The translations under genes were made by a program, and so were the position numbers. From Rathayibacter sp. VKM Ac-2760 (lineage in GTDB: Bacteria > Actinomycetota > Actinomycetes > Actinomycetales > Microbacteriaceae): a DNA stretch of 64,000 nt. Below, in pieces: positions 61,539-64,000 of the stretch. Positions within the stretch are counted from its first letter, which is position 1, and each line of letters starts with the position of its first letter. Under the pieces are notes generated by a model, which saw nothing but the letters and a program-made list of their open reading frames with translations, was not told the DNA's origin and ran no database searches. The stretch covers positions 2,728,001 through 2,792,000 of the forward strand of contig NZ_CP047173.1 in NCBI RefSeq assembly GCF_009834185.1. The letters run 5' to 3'.

Positions 61539-61592
61539 GCGACGGATGCCCAGTCCGCGGACCCCTCGACCCTGAACCCCGAAGGAAGCCCC

Positions 61593-63455
61593 ATGGCCGC
61601 ACCCCCGGCTCCTCCCGTCCCCCGGTCGGTCCCGCGACGATCGACCACGGGCTGGTACCTCGCCCTGCTCGTCCTGCTCCTCGGCGGAGCGGTCTTCTGG
61701 ATCGTGACCGGCGACGTCCGGGTCCCGCTGCTCGCGGCCGGCGCCGCGATCGTGCTGGTCGTCGCTCGGATCCTGTCTCCGGCCGCCGCGGCGATCCTCC
61801 TGGTCGTCCTCTACGCGGCGGTCCCCTTCGACTACCTCCCGGCACCGCTGCCCCTCCCGGTGCTCAGTCCCCTCATCCTGCTCGCGGCGCTCCTCGCCGT
61901 CGCGACCGGAGCACCCCCGCCCCCGTGGCTCCGTGGGATCGCGCTGCTGCCGGCGTTCACCTTCGCGCTGTACGCCCTGCTGATCCCGATCCTGCGGCCG
62001 CACGGGCAGCTGGCGACCGTTCTCGCCACGACCGCCGTGCTGATCCTCGCTCTGATCGCGATACCGCTCCGCATGAGCGACCCCTCCGTCTTCGGACCGC
62101 TGACAGCCGCGCTCCTCCTGGTCGCCACCGTCCTGGCCCTGCTCGGGATGGTGGAGTCCGCGACGCAGTCGAACGCCTACGCCGAGATCTACGCCTCGTC
62201 CCCCTACCCGCTGACGCAGGAGTGGAGCGTCTACCGCATCCTGACGACGCTGGGTCACCCGCTCGTCAACAGCACGTTCTTCGCGTCGGTCGGCTCGCTC
62301 GCCTTCGGCCTCTTCCTCCGGGGGCGCCGCCCGGGCGCTCTCCTCGCCTTCGCGGCCTGCTGCACCGCCGTGCTGCTCACCGGCTCCCGCAGCGGAGTGG
62401 CGGCGATCGGCACCGGAATGGCGATCGCCGGTGGCCTCACCGTCCTCCGGCTGACGGGGAGCCGCTTCGTCCGGCTCGCTCTCGTCGTCGTGCCGTTCGC
62501 CGTGATCGTGGCGATCGTCGGGCCGGAGGCACTCGACGCGCGGTCCTCCAGCGAGGAGGGAAGAGTCTCCGCCGAGGTCCGCGACCTCGTCCTGCGGATC
62601 GCACTGAGACTGCTGCCCACGGAATCGGGGATCTTCGGGTCGGGGGGCGGCCTCTCGAGCACCGTCTTCGAGGAGAACGGCGGACGGCACTACGCGCTCG
62701 AGAGCAGTCTCTGGCAGCTGGTCCTCAGCTACGGCCTCATCGGTGCGGTCCTGCTGCTCGGCCATCTGCTGATCGTGCTCCTGCGCTCGATCGCCCGTGG
62801 CGCGATCGCCGGTCCCGCAATGCTGGTCGCCTGGGTGGTCTCCGCCTCCGCCTTCAACCTCCTCGAGTCCGTACCGGCCGCACTGATCGTCCCGGCCACC
62901 GCGATCCTGCTCACCCTCTCCGAGGCGCGATGGGGGACGGAGGGCCTCGGAGCGGTCGAGGCGACCCGGGGCGGAGAGCCCGCCGCCACGCATGCCGCGC
63001 CAGCCGCAGAGGAGAGAGCGCCGCGCGACGCCGACCGCCGAGCGGTCTTGCTAGCGTCCTGCGCGCTGCGGGACACCGAGTCCTCGGCCGCCCCGAGGAG
63101 TGCATCATGGAATCGACACGTCGCTGGCTGGTCGCCACGACCGAGTACGCAGGGCTCACGCCCTACACCGGAGGGATCGGCCGCGGCTTCGCCTCGCTGC
63201 TGCCGGCGCTCGTGCGAGCGGGGGCGCAGGTCGATCTCGTCGTCTTCCACTGCGACCCCCCTCTCGTGGACTTCGACCCTGAGGGCGTCCGGGTCCTCGA
63301 GTACGTCCGCCTGCGGCGCCGGCCGGCCGTCGGGCAGCTCCTCCGCAGGGCACTCCACCTGCGGGCCCTCGTGCTCCGCTCCCGCTACGACGTGGTCTTC
63401 CTCGCCGAGTGGGAGGGGATCGGGGCGCTGCTCCCCCGGCGAGCACCGCTCGTGA
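61593..63455 (+). CDS. O-antigen ligase/Wzy polymerase-like membrane protein
   Basis: The open frame codes 620 residues, but only the first ~460-470 look real: a multi-pass protein with about ten to twelve helices, a large loop ending GSGGGLSSTVFEENGGRHYALESSLWQL, and the LTGSRSGV motif of O-antigen ligase/Wzy proteins. Beyond ~63000 the codons lose the expected composition and the frame overlaps the next gene by 349 nt. A TAG at 63052 in the +1 frame would give a natural end near 486 residues, so a base error or lost stop is likely. It would polymerise or ligate the surface glycan. Confidence 0.8.
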   Translation: MAAPPAPPVPRSVPRRSTTGWYLALLVLLLGGAVFWIVTGDVRVPLLAAGAAIVLVVARILSPAAAAILLVVLYAAVPFDYLPAPLPLPVLSPLILLAALLAVATGAPPPPWLRGIALLPAFTFALYALLIPILRPHGQLATVLATTAVLILALIAIPLRMSDPSVFGPLTAALLLVATVLALLGMVESATQSNAYAEIYASSPYPLTQEWSVYRILTTLGHPLVNSTFFASVGSLAFGLFLRGRRPGALLAFAACCTAVLLTGSRSGVAAIGTGMAIAGGLTVLRLTGSRFVRLALVVVPFAVIVAIVGPEALDARSSSEEGRVSAEVRDLVLRIALRLLPTESGIFGSGGGLSSTVFEENGGRHYALESSLWQLVLSYGLIGAVLLLGHLLIVLLRSIARGAIAGPAMLVAWVVSASAFNLLESVPAALIVPATAILLTLSEARWGTEGLGAVEATRGGEPAATHAAPAAEERAPRDADRRAVLLASCALRDTESSAAPRSASWNRHVAGWSPRPSTQGSRPTPEGSAAASPRCCRRSCERGRRSISSSSTATPLSWTSTLRASGSSSTSACGAGRPSGSSSAGHSTCGPSCSAPATTWSSSPSGRGSGRCSPGEHRS

Positions 63456-64000
63456 CCAACCTCGCGACCGGATTCCGCATCGCGGACTGGATCGCCGGCC
63501 CGGCGACGCGAGGGCGCACGCTGCGCACGCGACTCGTCATCGGCCTGCAGAAGCGCTTCGAGACGCGCCAGATGACGCGGTCGAGGGGGCTCGTGCCGAT
63601 CTCGCGTGCGGTCCGGGACTGGTATGCGGCCCGAATCCCGGCGCTCCCGCCCTCGGTCGTGGTGCGCAACTGCATCGACGTGCCTTCCGTGCGAACGAGC
63701 GCGCGGACCAGCGACCTCCCGGACGGCTGGCCGACGGGATCCGGCCCCGTGGTCCTCTTCCTCAGCCGCATCGAGCGGCGGAAGGGCGTCCTGACCGCGA
63801 TGCAGGCCTTCGACGACCTGGCGCGAGCCCGTCCGGACGTCTCCTTCGTCTTCGCGGGGTCGTTCTGCTTCCTCGAGCCGACCAGAGAGGAGCTGCTCGC
63901 CCTGGTCGCCGACGAGCACCACGACCGCTTCACCTTCCTCGGCCACGTCGGCGGCGGGGAGGTCTACGCCGCGATCCGGGCCGCCACCGTCGTGACCTGC
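63107..64000 (+). CDS. Family 4 glycosyltransferase, N-terminal part (partial)
   Basis: 298 residues are visible, open to the window end. N-terminal VATTEYAGLTPYTGGIGRGFASLLPALVRAG binds the acceptor side; the donor domain begins at VVLFLSRIERRKGVLTAMQAFDDL with FLGHVGGGEVYAAIRAATVV following. A typical retaining GT4. ATG 63107 follows GAGGAG by several nt. Its strong coding bias over 63107-63455 shows that the polymerase frame running through the same bases is not genuine there. Confidence 0.88.
   Translation, partial: MESTRRWLVATTEYAGLTPYTGGIGRGFASLLPALVRAGAQVDLVVFHCDPPLVDFDPEGVRVLEYVRLRRRPAVGQLLRRALHLRALVLRSRYDVVFLAEWEGIGALLPRRAPLVTNLATGFRIADWIAGPATRGRTLRTRLVIGLQKRFETRQMTRSRGLVPISRAVRDWYAARIPALPPSVVVRNCIDVPSVRTSARTSDLPDGWPTGSGPVVLFLSRIERRKGVLTAMQAFDDLARARPDVSFVFAGSFCFLEPTREELLALVADEHHDRFTFLGHVGGGEVYAAIRAATVVTC

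Overview
The window is about 64 kb of very GC-rich actinobacterial chromosome. Almost every real gene has a strongly G/C-biased third codon position, many start with GTG, and the protein families and gene order (ribF-truB, rbfA-infB-ylxR-nusA-proS-ispG-rseP-dxr, sua5-wecA-atpI-atpBEFHAGDC) fit the family Microbacteriaceae (Rathayibacter/Clavibacter/Curtobacterium type). The family is an inference from gene content. No rRNA, tRNA, CRISPR array, transposase or phage gene was recognised.

Layout. 1-3.3 kb: tail of sbcC, then a TPP riboswitch and a thiamine salvage operon thiM-thiE-thiD/tenA. 3.3-10 kb: SNF2 helicase, a small membrane protein divergent from a CsoR-type regulator with a shared operator, a macro-domain hydrolase coupled to the regulator, an SGNH hydrolase and an SDR-DUF2867 protein. 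10-29.7 kb: housekeeping block with ribF, truB, a ketopantoate-reductase homologue, a uridine-kinase-like protein, mutY, an RNB ribonuclease, rbfA, infB (with an apparent 1-nt frame break), ylxR, nusA, proS, ispG, rseP, dxr and an FKBP lipoprotein. Two gene-free gaps carry unusual repeats: two related structured inverted-repeat elements at 17.47-17.81 kb and a 120-bp tandem array at 25.69-26.13 kb. 29.9-46 kb: amine/GABA catabolism with two gabT paralogues, asparaginase, a polyamine ABC transporter, an Lrp regulator and an omega-aminotransferase, interrupted by plsC/osmC and by a module of EccC-like FtsK ATPase, zinc-ribbon/FHA protein and PP2C phosphatase. 46-49 kb: DUF4192, ogt-tag alkylation repair, yaaA. 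49-59 kb: the complete ATP synthase operon with atpI-like, wecA and sua5 upstream. 59-64 kb: start of a surface-polysaccharide cluster (glycosyltransferase, flippase, polymerase-like protein, glycosyltransferase cut by the window end).

How the genes work together. ThiM, ThiE and ThiD-TenA rebuild thiamine phosphate from salvaged thiazole and pyrimidine under riboswitch control. IspG and Dxr belong to the MEP isoprenoid pathway; WecA and the 59-64 kb genes use the undecaprenyl phosphate it supplies. PotABCD imports polyamines, which the aminotransferases can degrade through GABA. A recurring regulatory feature is a TANNNT-like -10 hexamer lying 6-9 nt from the start codon, which points to widespread leaderless or nearly leaderless mRNAs and helps choose several starts.
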